Source: Nitrosomonadales bacterium
GTDB lineage: Bacteria; Pseudomonadota; Gammaproteobacteria; Burkholderiales; Gallionellaceae
Direction of reading: 5' to 3'
NCBI GenBank assembly: GCA_016195965.1
Contig: JACPYR010000030.1
Span: 42,821-106,820 of the forward strand
Length of the DNA: 64,000 nucleotides
Position numbers and translations under genes: made by a program. Under the pieces are notes generated by a model, which had not been told where the DNA came from, did no database searches, and worked only from the letters and a program-made list of their open reading frames with translations. Shown piece after piece: positions 38,294 to 47,296 of the stretch (its first letter is position 1; each line of letters begins with the position of its first letter).

Positions 38294-40000
38294 TTATGCG
38301 GAGGCTTGATCATCATCCAAATGATCAATCGTGATTCCATAACGCCTAACTCTGATCGCGTTTAGTTGATTTTCCTTACCTATGCGAACTAGTGCTGCAC
38401 GAGCCATCTGGCCGATGCTTTTATTGTCGTTATCCCATCCCTCAAACTGAAGACATGATTTCACAATTCTGCCTAAAGCCTCTCCGTGTTCAAGTTTGAA
38501 TAGGTTGTAGAAATCATCCTCGGTTGCCATCTTAAGTGCATCGGTGTGCTCTTTAGACCATCCATTATTCGCTGCAATATGCTTAACGGCGTCCATTAGT
38601 GGCAAAACCGGATGTGTGTTGGTGTACTTTTTATTGAAGCGTTCCCAAATAGCAGGGTCGTTAATGTCGCCTGAGAAAGGGTGCTCGGCTAGATTAAAAA
38701 GCTCTTTCTCGTCAGCACGGCTCTCAATGTAGTAATCAATTAGTTCATCAGCAATGTCAACTTGACCAAGCTGTCGCAACAATCTGGTTGTGCCATTAAG
38801 ATTGAGTGGAGAAATATGTCTTACGGATTTCTTAAAGCTATCGGCCAACGCTTGTATGAGTTCAGTCTGGTTGTCAGCAAAGGTATTATGAAATAGATTC
38901 CAAGCGGTAGTGAATGAACTCTCAAGTTCATTAGCGCGAATTTGAGCATCAAGCTTAATTGCCTCGGCTAAGAGTCCCGTTTCTTCCAGATAGCCACGCT
39001 GGATTAACTTGTATATCGTCAGGTCGAATTCGTCCATATGCAACAGACCATAGTTCTGTAGAACTTTTGCCCATGCCGCAAGCTTCGGATCTTTCTCATT
39101 ATCCTCGCGTTCATTAATGCCCCAAACCATTCGGTTCCATTCGACAATGAATTCCAAAGTCGGCTTTTTTTCGTCTGAGTCGTAATAACACCATACTAGA
39201 AGAACAAGGGTTGATACTGCTTGCTCCGTCACACCATTATGTAAGGTTCCAATCTCATTGTGGATCACCTCGGTTAAGTTGACGATCTTCCTCAAGACAC
39301 GGAGGTTCGTAATGCCAAGTGAACCCGTGCACTTTTTGACCAACTCACGGCAAGGCATGCCTACAGGCAGGGCGAGTTCAGCCGCTTCGTCTGAGGTCGG
39401 CGCAAATAGTAATTCGATATCGACGACTTTTTCTCTGTACTTCTTATAGATGTCCTTGGATTCAAGCTCATCCTCATTAAAGATCAGAATGATCTTGCAC
39501 CCCTTTTCCTCCTTGAGCTCAGAAATGAAACCAAGAATTTCATCAGGTTTAATGAGTCCTGGATTTAAGCGCTCGAAATCATCAAGGCAAATGATCATGT
39601 TGCGAATCAGATGAGGGGCTAAAGTTTCAAGGCCAACAGATATGTTCTTCATGTACGGCATGTCCTTGAACCTAGACAGGACGTGTCCCAATGTTCTCAA
39701 GCGCTCCCATGCAAGTGATGCCCATTCGTTATTTACTATCTTAGCGTCTAGTTCTTCGCCAAGAAGTTTGACTGACTGGGTTTTGGTAAATATCGCTGTT
39801 CGCAACTCTATTATTGAAGAAATACCAAATAACGACACGTAGCAGTAATTTTCTAGCTTGATCTCATTTTTGTGTTGTTGAACAAGACGGTTCCATACAA
39901 AAGTTTTACCAACGCCCCATGCTCCCTTAAGCACAAGCACTTCAGGCATTTTGCTTGTGAGAAATCGTGTAGCGACAGCTTTGACAGTGGCGACAGTCAT
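38294..40000 (-). CDS. KAP-type P-loop NTPase of unknown function
   Basis: The 568-aa protein has Walker A KGAWGVGKT (Gly26-Thr33) and Walker B NMIICLDDFERL (about residues 133-145), followed by a long helical region with no named domain. The arrangement fits the KAP/STAND-like NTPases often found in phage-defence and other accessory islands. No membrane helix is evident. Base composition is lower in GC than the mdc genes beside it, and it ends 7 nt from the mdcA start, which suggests insertion next to the operon. A defence role is a hypothesis; a plain regulatory ATPase is equally possible. Confidence 0.7.
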   Translation of the reverse strand: MTVATVKAVATRFLTSKMPEVLVLKGAWGVGKTFVWNRLVQQHKNEIKLENYCYVSLFGISSIIELRTAIFTKTQSVKLLGEELDAKIVNNEWASLAWERLRTLGHVLSRFKDMPYMKNISVGLETLAPHLIRNMIICLDDFERLNPGLIKPDEILGFISELKEEKGCKIILIFNEDELESKDIYKKYREKVVDIELLFAPTSDEAAELALPVGMPCRELVKKCTGSLGITNLRVLRKIVNLTEVIHNEIGTLHNGVTEQAVSTLVLLVWCYYDSDEKKPTLEFIVEWNRMVWGINEREDNEKDPKLAAWAKVLQNYGLLHMDEFDLTIYKLIQRGYLEETGLLAEAIKLDAQIRANELESSFTTAWNLFHNTFADNQTELIQALADSFKKSVRHISPLNLNGTTRLLRQLGQVDIADELIDYYIESRADEKELFNLAEHPFSGDINDPAIWERFNKKYTNTHPVLPLMDAVKHIAANNGWSKEHTDALKMATEDDFYNLFKLEHGEALGRIVKSCLQFEGWDNDNKSIGQMARAALVRIGKENQLNAIRVRRYGITIDHLDDDQASA

Positions 40001-40046
40001 GATCGCCCCAATTTAAAATATTTATGGGGAATTAAAGGTGTCAGCT

Positions 40047-40586
40047 TCATTTTTTCTCCCAAGGCGCAAAGCCGATGGGGCGCTTCTTCCTCGGCTCCAG
40101 CGGTGTCATGAGTTCGCGGATGGCTTCGAATACCGCCTTGAACTGGATGTCGTATTTCTTTTCGAGTGCGGCCAGCTTGCGCGACAGTTCGGCGTTGGTG
40201 GAAAGCATCTGCCGCAAACGCACGAAGGCGCGCATGATCTCGATGTTGACCTGGATAGCGCGGTCACTGTGCAAGACGCTGGAGAGCATCGCGACTCCCT
40301 GCTCGGTGAAGGCGTAAGGCGCCGACCGTGAACCACCCCAACTTGAAATCACAAATTGTGATTTCAAGTTGGCGAACTCCTCCGGATTCAACTGGAACAT
40401 GAAGTCTTCCGGGAAGCGTTCGATGTTGCGTTTGACCGCCTGAACCAATGCCCGTGGTTCGACCTCATATAATTCAGCCAAGTGCATACTGAGCATGACC
40501 TTCTGCCCGCGAATAAGAAACATCCGCGATTCGATCTGCTCTACAGACGCAATCGATTTCTTGTCAGTTATCTTTTGACTAGCCAT
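40047..40586 (-). CDS. ORF6N-domain protein
   Basis: The 179-aa protein has an ORF6N domain (residues about 15-115: [28 protein letters not shown] split, [31 protein letters not shown]) followed by a coiled coil ([20 protein letters not shown]) and a basic tail [18 protein letters not shown]6N proteins are DNA-binding-like proteins of phages and mobile islands. The end of this gene is repeated at 41867-41934, which shows a second, deleted copy nearby. Function unknown. Confidence 0.85.
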   Translation of the reverse strand: MASQKITDKKSIASVEQIESRMFLIRGQKVMLSMHLAELYEVEPRALVQAVKRNIERFPEDFMFQLNPEEFANLKSQFVISSWGGSRSAPYAFTEQGVAMLSSVLHSDRAIQVNIEIMRAFVRLRQMLSTNAELSRKLAALEKKYDIQFKAVFEAIRELMTPLEPRKKRPIGFAPWEKK

Positions 40587-40884
40587 TGCCTCTACCCTCC
40601 TGCGGCATTCTACACAATCACAGTCGCTTCTCTAGAAGCAAGGGAGCAACGTCACAACCGCCTTGAACTTGAGTGCGATCAAAAGCCATCAGGCAACAGC
40701 CCTATGAGCGGGGGTGCGATGAGTCTTGGTAGCACGGCTTTTCTTGAGAACAGGCTTATTGCCGAGATGTTCGTCGAATCGTTTGTCGTCTACCGCAATG
40801 CACACTTGGGGTCAGGTCTTGCATTAACACAGTCCTTTTATATAACCCAAAAAATCAAAGTGTGGTTGCCGCCGGATTGGATTT

Positions 40885-41247
40885 TCAAGCTTGCCCCTCG
40901 AACAGTTCGGGACGCGTATCTGCAATATGCTGCAAGGCTTGATGCAATTTGGGAACCTCTACTTCAATCACATGCCAGAGCGTTGCATTGTTGATTCCGA
41001 AATAGCCATGAGCCAGGCGGTTGCGCATTCCAATCAACTCCCGCCACGGTACCTCGGGCATTTTGCCGCGTATTTCTTCAAGGATGTTTTTTGCGGCTTC
41101 GCCGAAGAGCTGCACATTCCACAATGTTGCATCGTAGTTAAGCCCGTTGGCCTCAAACTCTTCACGGGTCATGCCGTGCGTGTAGCTCATCACCTTCTCG
41201 CAAAAACCCTGCAAGTCGTCGAAATACAGCTTCCACTCACGCGACAT
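40885..41247 (-). CDS. hepT: HepT-family HEPN toxin
   Basis: The 120-aa DUF86/HEPN protein has the RX4HXY active site in full (RNRLAHGY, near residue 84). HepT toxins are RNases silenced by their partner MntA, which AMPylates the Tyr of that motif. The start at 41247 overlaps mntA by 11 nt, so the pair is one unit. In the upstream direction an in-frame start at 41295 would add unconserved residues. Confidence 0.88.
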   Translation of the reverse strand: MSREWKLYFDDLQGFCEKVMSYTHGMTREEFEANGLNYDATLWNVQLFGEAAKNILEEIRGKMPEVPWRELIGMRNRLAHGYFGINNATLWHVIEVEVPKLHQALQHIADTRPELFEGQA

Positions 41248-41530
41248 AGAGGGCTTCCTTTTCGATGTAAGGTTTGAGTTGAGGACGCACGGCATCCAGG
41301 CTCACGAGGTCGATCTCGCAATGCAGATGGTCTTGCAGATAAAACAGCAGGTCGAAGTAATTGCGATAGTTTTCACCGCCTTCAAACTCTACCAACACAT
41401 CGAGGTCGCTATCTTCACGCGCTTCGTCGCGCACTATCGAGCCAAACAATGCCAAATGCTTTACGCCAAATCGTTCAATAATTATCTGTTTGTGTGATTC
41501 AAGAAAATTCAAAGCATCCTGTTTTTTCAT
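41237..41530 (-). CDS. mntA: MntA-family minimal nucleotidyltransferase antitoxin
   Basis: The 97-aa nucleotidyltransferase has the exact GSX10DXD motif (GS at IVRDEAREDS then DLD, about residues 30-43) and a later acidic residue in CEIDLVSLD. Antitoxins of this type AMPylate and inactivate HepT. The start at 41530 (MKKQDALNFLESHKQ) is preferred over 41575. It overlaps hepT and follows the small addiction-module gene. Confidence 0.88.
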   Translation of the reverse strand: MKKQDALNFLESHKQIIIERFGVKHLALFGSIVRDEAREDSDLDVLVEFEGGENYRNYFDLLFYLQDHLHCEIDLVSLDAVRPQLKPYIEKEALYVA

Positions 41531-41571
41531 AGTTTGTACATGCCTTTCACCGCGATGATTTAGGGGTGGAG

Positions 41572-41814
41572 TCAAATTATTTGCAAAATTAGTTGGGCTC
41601 CAGCTCTATCATGTTTCCCGAAAATCTCTTCTGCCGGTATGCCTTTAACTTTGCCTGCGCGATAGGCGGCTAGCCGCTTCTCCGCTTCCTCTAGCCATAC
41701 GCGGTCGATTACCGGGTCGGGCTTATCGAGGCTATGCAAAATCTGGTCAACAAGGTCGAAACGTTCTGCGGGATCGAGCTTGAATGCCTGTGCAACGATT
41801 TCCTGTTTTCCCAT
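41572..41814 (-). CDS. orphan addiction-module antitoxin-like protein
   Basis: The 80-aa protein (MGKQEIVAQAFKLDPAERFDL) matches the small addiction-module components (TIGR02574-like) with the usual ...LDKPDPVIDRVWLEEAEKRLAAY and GIPAEEIF segments. The C-terminal 16 residues differ from the usual end. Such genes are normally followed by a ParE/RelE toxin; here the next genes are mntA and hepT, so its toxin appears to be lost. The start is the ATG at 41814 with AAGGAG upstream on the minus strand. Confidence 0.75.
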   Translation of the reverse strand: MGKQEIVAQAFKLDPAERFDLVDQILHSLDKPDPVIDRVWLEEAEKRLAAYRAGKVKGIPAEEIFGKHDRAGAQLILQII

Positions 41815-41866
41815 GACATTCTCCTTCTGTGCAAACTTTGTGTATCTTAACCCCAAAATTAATAGC

Positions 41867-41934
41867 GTTCATTTTTTCTTCCAAGGCGCAAAGCCGATGG
41901 GTGCCTCTTCTTTGGTTCCAGCGGCATCTTGAGC
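41867..41934 (-). pseudogene. 3' remnant of a second ORF6N gene
   Basis: About 68 bp match the 3' end of the ORF6N gene at 40047-40115 (ATTTTTTCTxCCAAGGCGCA then AAGCCGATGGG and GGTTCCAGCGG-type blocks), in the same orientation. The rest is missing. The match runs into the stop region, so the genes from 40.6 to 41.86 kb lie between two copies, as if a deletion or insertion by recombination had taken place. Confidence 0.75.
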
Positions 41935-42052
41935 GTGCTTAGCCCATATGCCGCAATAACATCCGCGTTCGTTCATGGTGTTCATAAATCGCCCGGAGTT
42001 AATTCATTTCTTGCAGCAGACTGAATTACCGCATGCTAAAGCTGGCGGTAGT

Positions 42053-43405
42053 TCACTTGCCCCGCCCCATCACCATGTCGGGCAGCCATGTCGAGATGCC
42101 GGGAACCAGGCAGATCAGCAGCACTGCCAGGAACATCAGCAGCAGAAAGGGCACGACGCCCCAGATCACATCCCTCAGCGGGATGTCGGGCGCGATGTTC
42201 TTGATCACGAAGATATTGAGACCGACCGGCGGATGGATCAATCCCATCTCCATCACGATGGTCATCAGCACGCCAAACCAGATCAGATCGAATCCGGCTG
42301 CCTTCAGCGGAGTCAGGATGATGGGCGCGGTCATCAGGATGATGCTCACTGGCGGCAGAAAGAAGCCCAGTACGATCACCATCGCAATGATGGTCGAGAG
42401 CAGCATCCATTTCGATAACGCCAGCGACACGATCCATTCTGCGGCACCCTGGCTGATGTGCAAGTAGCTCATCACATAGGAATACAGCAGCGACATGCCG
42501 ATGATGAACATCAGCATGGTCGATTCTTTGAGCGTCGAACTGAGGATGGGCGCTACATCGCGCGGACGCCACACTTTGTACACCACGGCAATCAGCAGCA
42601 GCGCCAGCACCGCGCCCAGCCCGGCGGTTTCCGAAGGTGTTGCGAATCCGCCATACAGCGCGACCATCACGCCAACCAATAGCGTGACGAACGGCACCAC
42701 GCGCGGCAGCATCTCGACCTTCTGTTTCAGCGTGAGTTGCTCCTGCTCCAGGTAGGCGGAATGCGTGCCGTCCTGCGCATAGCTTGCCTGGGCAGCTTGG
42801 TATTCGCGGCGGAAGCGCCACATCGCGTACCCGGAAAAAAGCACGACCAGCAGCAGGCCGGGGCCGATACCCGCGAGGAACAAGCGGCCCAGCGACTGTT
42901 CTGCGGCAACCGCGTACAGGATCATCGTGATCGAAGGCTGCAACAGGATGCCCAGCGTGCCACCCGCCGCGATGATGCCCGCGGCGAATCCCGGCGAATA
43001 GCCGCGCTTGCGCATCTCCGGTATGCCGGCGCTGCCGATCGCAGAACAGGTCGCCGGGCTGGAGCCGGCCATCGCCGCAAACAGCGCACAGGCAAACACA
43101 TTGGCAATGCCCAGGCCGCCCGGAATGCGGCTCATCCACGCGTGCATCGCCGCGTACAGGTCGCGCCCGGCGGGCGATTTTCCGATGGCCGCGCCTTTTA
43201 ATATGAACAGCGGAATCGACAGCAGCGTGATGCTGGCCAGTTCTTCATACACGTTTTGCGTGACGGTATCGAGCGATGCCGATGGCATGAAAAAATACAT
43301 GAAGGTCACCGCAACGCCGCCCAGCGCAAAGGCGATCGGCATCCCGGAAAACAATACGGCCAGCGTCGAGCCGCCAAACAACAGGCCGATTTCTAGCGGG
43401 CTCAC
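42053..43405 (-). CDS. dctM: TRAP transporter large permease (DctM family)
   Basis: DctM forms the ion-coupled channel of TRAP transporters. The GTG at 43405 is the start: AGGAGG lies upstream and it overlaps the dctQ stop as GTGA; a longer frame from 43519 would run into dctQ. The 450-aa product has about 12 hydrophobic helices and the family motifs SIPLFILKGAAIG, MAGSSPATCSAIGSAGIPEM and IHPPVGLNIFVIKNIA. The substrate is not evident from sequence. Confidence 0.9.
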   Translation of the reverse strand: MSPLEIGLLFGGSTLAVLFSGMPIAFALGGVAVTFMYFFMPSASLDTVTQNVYEELASITLLSIPLFILKGAAIGKSPAGRDLYAAMHAWMSRIPGGLGIANVFACALFAAMAGSSPATCSAIGSAGIPEMRKRGYSPGFAAGIIAAGGTLGILLQPSITMILYAVAAEQSLGRLFLAGIGPGLLLVVLFSGYAMWRFRREYQAAQASYAQDGTHSAYLEQEQLTLKQKVEMLPRVVPFVTLLVGVMVALYGGFATPSETAGLGAVLALLLIAVVYKVWRPRDVAPILSSTLKESTMLMFIIGMSLLYSYVMSYLHISQGAAEWIVSLALSKWMLLSTIIAMVIVLGFFLPPVSIILMTAPIILTPLKAAGFDLIWFGVLMTIVMEMGLIHPPVGLNIFVIKNIAPDIPLRDVIWGVVPFLLLMFLAVLLICLVPGISTWLPDMVMGRGK

Positions 43406-43956
43406 GCGGCCTCCTGCGCGGGCATGATGCGCGCGGCGACTTGCAATACGATTTGCAGCGCGAGTAGCGTGATGCCTGCGGCCATCAGCGCATAAGGAAC
43501 CCACAGCGGCGGTGCCCATGACGACGATGTGGTCTGGCCTTCGGCCCAGGCCTCATGCCAGAGCGTCCATGATTTCCATGCGAAAAAAATGCAGAACAGC
43601 GCGGACAGGATGTCGATGCAAAGCAACCGGAAATGATTTACGCGAGGCGATAAATAACCGGCCACGGCCTCGATGCCGATATGGCCGCGAAAGGATTGCA
43701 CATAGCTGCCGCATAAAAACGTGGCGCCCACCAGACAAAATACGGCGGCTTCATCCTGCCAGTTGGTTGATGCCTTGAAAAAGTACCGCGAGAACACGCT
43801 GTAGGTAAGGATCGCCGCAGACGCCAGCAGCGCCAGCATGCCCAGGCGCATGATCCAGCGATTGAGCGCGGCGACCAAGCTTGTCGCCGCGCCCAACGCG
43901 CCGCTAACGGGTACAACCTTTTGTTGAGGAGGATAAGGCTCGAAGTCCAGACTCAT
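43402..43956 (-). CDS. dctQ: TRAP transporter small permease (DctQ family)
   Basis: The 184-aa protein has four hydrophobic helices with the DctQ-like NWQDEAAVFCLVGATFLCGSYVQ stretch. It supports the DctM channel and the binding protein. It overlaps both dctP and dctM by 4 nt, so the three genes are one transcription unit. Confidence 0.87.
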   Translation of the reverse strand: MSLDFEPYPPQQKVVPVSGALGAATSLVAALNRWIMRLGMLALLASAAILTYSVFSRYFFKASTNWQDEAAVFCLVGATFLCGSYVQSFRGHIGIEAVAGYLSPRVNHFRLLCIDILSALFCIFFAWKSWTLWHEAWAEGQTTSSSWAPPLWVPYALMAAGITLLALQIVLQVAARIMPAQEAA

Positions 43957-44987
43957 GCAAACTTCTCGGCCGCCTTCAGCAGTTTTGCGCAGGTCTCGCT
44001 CTTGTCTGCGAAATCCTTCCAGGCCGTTTTACGGGCAATATCCTGCCAACGCTTGACCATCGCTTCGTCGAGGTCATAAACCTTGGCGCCGGCTTTGACG
44101 TAGATATCCGCGACCGCCTTGTCGTCCGCCATCGCGCCGTCGACTGCAAATTTTTCCATTTCCTCGCCAACGGCCATGATCGCATCCTGCTGTGCCTTGG
44201 GCAGCGAATCGAAGATCGCCTTGGACATCATCAGTGGCTCAAACATGAACCAGTAGGATTTGCCCCGCCCGGTAGTCAGGTGCTTGGAGACTTCTTCCAG
44301 GCGGAACGAGATCAGACTGGTGGACGAAGTCATCGCGGCATCCATCGCGCCGGTCTGCATTGCGGCATAGATTTCATTTGAAGGCAGTGTGATCACCGAA
44401 GCGCCTGCCTCCTTGAGCACCATGTCCATCTCGCGGCTGCCGCCGCGCACCTTCATGCCCTTGGCATCTTCGGGTGCGACCAGAGGCGTGGTGCGGCTGG
44501 CAATGCCGCCCGCCTGCCATATCCAGCTGACGACGACGATGCCCTTGTCGTTCAGCACCTGGTTCAGCAGCTTGCCCACTTCGGCCTTTTTCCATGCCGC
44601 GCCCTGAGTGTAGGAAGGAACCAGTCCCGGCATCAGGCCGATGTTGGTCTCTGCAACTTCGCCGCCCGCATAGGATAGCGGTACCAGGCTCAGGTCCAGC
44701 GCGCCTTTGCGCATCGAGGAAAACTGTGCATTGGTCTTCATCAGCGATGAGCCGGCATAGATTTCAAACTTCAGCGCGCCGCTAGTGCGCTTTTCCACCT
44801 CGGCTGAAAATTTGCGGCACAAGCGGTCACGGAAGTCTCCTTCGGTGAGCGTGCCGGCAGGAAACTGATGGGAAATTTTCAGCGACTTGCCGCTATCCGC
44901 AAACGCCCTGCTGCCAAACAGAGCCAATGGAACAGCCGCTGCAGTTGCCTGCAGCAGGCGGCGGCGGTTCTGATCGAATGTGTTCAT
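43953..44987 (-). CDS. dctP: TRAP transporter substrate-binding protein (DctP family)
   Basis: The 344-aa periplasmic protein starts at 44987 after GAGGAATTT. It has a Tat-type signal with RRRLLQATAAAVPLALFG, then the DctP fold (LKISHQFPAGTLTEGDFRDR, PGLVPSYTQG, KVRGGSREMDMVLKEAG, NEIYAAMQTGAMDAAMTS). The Arg of KVRGGSR is the carboxylate-binding position of DctP proteins, so an organic acid is the probable ligand. Its closeness to the mdc operon makes malonate or a related dicarboxylate plausible; this is inference. Confidence 0.88.
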   Translation of the reverse strand: MNTFDQNRRRLLQATAAAVPLALFGSRAFADSGKSLKISHQFPAGTLTEGDFRDRLCRKFSAEVEKRTSGALKFEIYAGSSLMKTNAQFSSMRKGALDLSLVPLSYAGGEVAETNIGLMPGLVPSYTQGAAWKKAEVGKLLNQVLNDKGIVVVSWIWQAGGIASRTTPLVAPEDAKGMKVRGGSREMDMVLKEAGASVITLPSNEIYAAMQTGAMDAAMTSSTSLISFRLEEVSKHLTTGRGKSYWFMFEPLMMSKAIFDSLPKAQQDAIMAVGEEMEKFAVDGAMADDKAVADIYVKAGAKVYDLDEAMVKRWQDIARKTAWKDFADKSETCAKLLKAAEKFA

Positions 44988-45235
44988 ATTAAATTCCTCA
45001 TTTAGATGGATAGATAAAAAGCAGCCAACTGGATCAGGCCATAGCCCAAGCCGCCAGTTCAAGTATACCCGCTAAAAAAAGTCACATGCAAAGCCTCGCG
45101 AAAAAAACTGGCTGGCGCCATCTATGCGAGCAGCAAGAGGTCATGCGTCGAATCATTCTGCTTATTGTCAATAACGCGGTTCCTCTGGTACACAATCAGT
45201 GATCCATTAATTTATCCTGCCGAATTTAAACTTGT

Positions 45236-45260
45236 GGCGCATTTGACGGTAAAATGCGCC
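45236..45260 (+). promoter_or_regulatory. stable hairpin in the hisG leader
   Basis: A perfect 9-bp stem (GGCGCATTT / AAATGCGCC) with a 7-nt loop is followed by TCTTTGT and ends 25 nt before the hisG start. No histidine-rich leader peptide is seen. It may be an attenuator, a terminator of upstream transcription, or an mRNA stabiliser. A possible -35 (TTGTCA at 45165-45170) lies upstream. Confidence 0.5.
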
Positions 45261-45285
45261 TCTTTGTAAAAAGAAACAGAATTCG

Positions 45286-45927
45286 ATGACTATCACCATC
45301 GCCTTATCCAAGGGCCGCATTTTCGAGGAAACTCTGCCGTTGCTGAACGCGGCTGGCATCACCGCACTGGAAGATCCTGAGTCGTCGCGCAAGCTGATTT
45401 TGCCGACCAACAGGGCCGATGTGCGGCTGATCATCGTGCGCGCATCCGACGTGCCGACCTATGTGCAATACGGCGCAGCGGATATGGGGGTGGCGGGCAA
45501 GGATGTGCTGAACGAGCACGGCGGTACGGGTTTGTATCAGCCGCTGGATTTGAACATCGCGCGTTGCCGGATGATGGTGGCGGTGCGCAACGATTTCGAT
45601 TATGAGTCTGCGGTGCGTCAGGGTGCGCGGCTGCGCGTGGCGACCAAGTATGTGCAGACGGCGCGCGAGCATTTCGCCGCCAAGGGCGTGCATGTGGACC
45701 TGATCAAGCTGTATGGCTCGATGGAGCTGGCGCCGCTGGTGGGCTTGTCCGATGCGATCGTCGACCTGGTCAGCAGCGGCGGCACGCTCAAGGCCAATAA
45801 CCTGAAGGCGGTCGAACACATCGCCGACATTTCGTCGCGGCTGGTGGTGAATCAGGCGGCACTGAAACTAAAACATGATGTGATCCAGCCCATGCTGGAT
45901 GCATTTTCCAAAGCGATAGTGAAATAA
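45286..45927 (+). CDS. hisG: ATP phosphoribosyltransferase, short form
   Basis: HisG starts histidine synthesis by joining ATP and PRPP. The 213-aa length is the short (HisGS) form, which needs the regulatory partner HisZ; no hisZ is in this window. Motifs seen are [15 protein letters not shown], the [20 protein letters not shown] catalytic region, and [14 protein letters not shown], the PRPP-binding loop. It is followed by hisD after 14 nt. Confidence 0.95.
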   Translation: MTITIALSKGRIFEETLPLLNAAGITALEDPESSRKLILPTNRADVRLIIVRASDVPTYVQYGAADMGVAGKDVLNEHGGTGLYQPLDLNIARCRMMVAVRNDFDYESAVRQGARLRVATKYVQTAREHFAAKGVHVDLIKLYGSMELAPLVGLSDAIVDLVSSGGTLKANNLKAVEHIADISSRLVVNQAALKLKHDVIQPMLDAFSKAIVK

Positions 45928-45941
45928 ACGAGCGATAGCAA

Positions 45942-47246
45942 ATGAAGATCAGGCAACTTTCCAGTCGTGCTACAGGTTTCAACGAAGAGCTAAGCAGGCT
46001 GCTGGCCTTTGAAGAAACGGCGGATGAAAAACTTGAAGCGACCGTGGCCGGCATCCTGGCCGATGTGAAGAAGCGCGGCGATGAGGCAGTGCTGGAATAT
46101 ACGCGCAAATTCGATCGCCTGCCATTAACGAGAGCATCGGAGATGGAGTTGTCGCGCGAGGAATTGCGCATCGCGTTCGAGGGCTTGCCTGCGGAACAGC
46201 GCAGCGCGCTGGAACAAGCCGCACAGCGCGTCACCGATTACCATCGTAAGCAAGTGCAAACATCGTGGAGCTATACCGATTCAGACGGCACGATGCTCGG
46301 CCAGCAGGTCACGCCGCTGGATCGCGTCGGCCTGTATGTGCCTGGCGGCAAGGCGGCCTACCCATCTTCGGTGTTGATGAATGCGTTGCCGGCGAAGGTG
46401 GCGGGTGTTGCCGAACTGATCATGGTAGTGCCGACTCCGGATGGCGTGAAGAATCAACTGGTGCTGGCGGCTGCTTACCTGGCCGGGGTGGATCGCGTGT
46501 TTACGATAGGCGGTGCGCAGGCGGTCGCGGCACTGGCTTACGGCACGGCGACGATACCCAAGGTGGACAAGATCGTCGGCCCCGGCAATGCCTATGTGGC
46601 CTCGGCCAAGCGCCGCGTGTTCGGCGTGTGCGGCATCGACATGATCGCCGGGCCATCGGAAATTCTGGTGATCTGCGACGGGCAAACCGATCCGGACTGG
46701 ATCGCGATGGACCTGTTCTCGCAGGCCGAACACGACGAGCTGGCGCAGGCCATCCTGTTGTCGCCGGACGCGAAATTTATCGCGGCGGTGGCAGCCAGCG
46801 CAGACAAACTGCTGGAGCAGATGCCGCGTCGCGACATCATCAAGACCGCATTGGAGAATCGCGGCGCATTGATCCATGTCGCCGATCTTGAAGACGCCTG
46901 CGCCATCAGCAACCGCATTGCGCCGGAACACCTGGAGTTGTCGGTCGCCGATCCGCAAGCCTGGTTGCCGAAATTGAAGCATGCCGGGGCGATCTTCATG
47001 GGCCGTTATACCTCGGAGTCGCTGGGCGATTATTGCGCGGGGCCCAACCATGTGCTGCCGACCTCGGGCACCGCGCGCTTTTCCTCGCCGCTGGGTGTGT
47101 ACGATTTTCAGAAGCGCAGCAGCCTGATCCAGGTTTCCGCACAGGGCGCGCAAAAGCTCGGCGACATCGCTTCCGTGCTGGCGTTGGGCGAAGGCCTGCA
47201 GGCTCATGCGCAATCGGCGTTGTTCAGGAAGAACGCCGCATCCTGA
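45942..47246 (+). CDS. hisD: histidinol dehydrogenase
   Basis: HisD oxidises histidinol to histidine in the last two steps of the pathway. The 434-aa protein has [27 protein letters not shown] split, [32 protein letters not shown], and the zinc-binding part with [12 protein letters not shown] and the late [14 protein letters not shown]. Both catalytic His residues are present. The rest of the his genes are not in the window. Confidence 0.96.
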   Translation: MKIRQLSSRATGFNEELSRLLAFEETADEKLEATVAGILADVKKRGDEAVLEYTRKFDRLPLTRASEMELSREELRIAFEGLPAEQRSALEQAAQRVTDYHRKQVQTSWSYTDSDGTMLGQQVTPLDRVGLYVPGGKAAYPSSVLMNALPAKVAGVAELIMVVPTPDGVKNQLVLAAAYLAGVDRVFTIGGAQAVAALAYGTATIPKVDKIVGPGNAYVASAKRRVFGVCGIDMIAGPSEILVICDGQTDPDWIAMDLFSQAEHDELAQAILLSPDAKFIAAVAASADKLLEQMPRRDIIKTALENRGALIHVADLEDACAISNRIAPEHLELSVADPQAWLPKLKHAGAIFMGRYTSESLGDYCAGPNHVLPTSGTARFSSPLGVYDFQKRSSLIQVSAQGAQKLGDIASVLALGEGLQAHAQSALFRKNAAS

Positions 47247-47296
47247 TGCGCAGCATATTCAACCCGGTCAGATGACGGCCATTCAAGGAGCAAAGG

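Noticed and set aside
40482..40994. 170-codon plus-strand frame across ORF6N and hepT ends
   Set aside because: Overlaps two well-supported minus-strand genes and mixes unrelated segments; only the middle may be a remnant.
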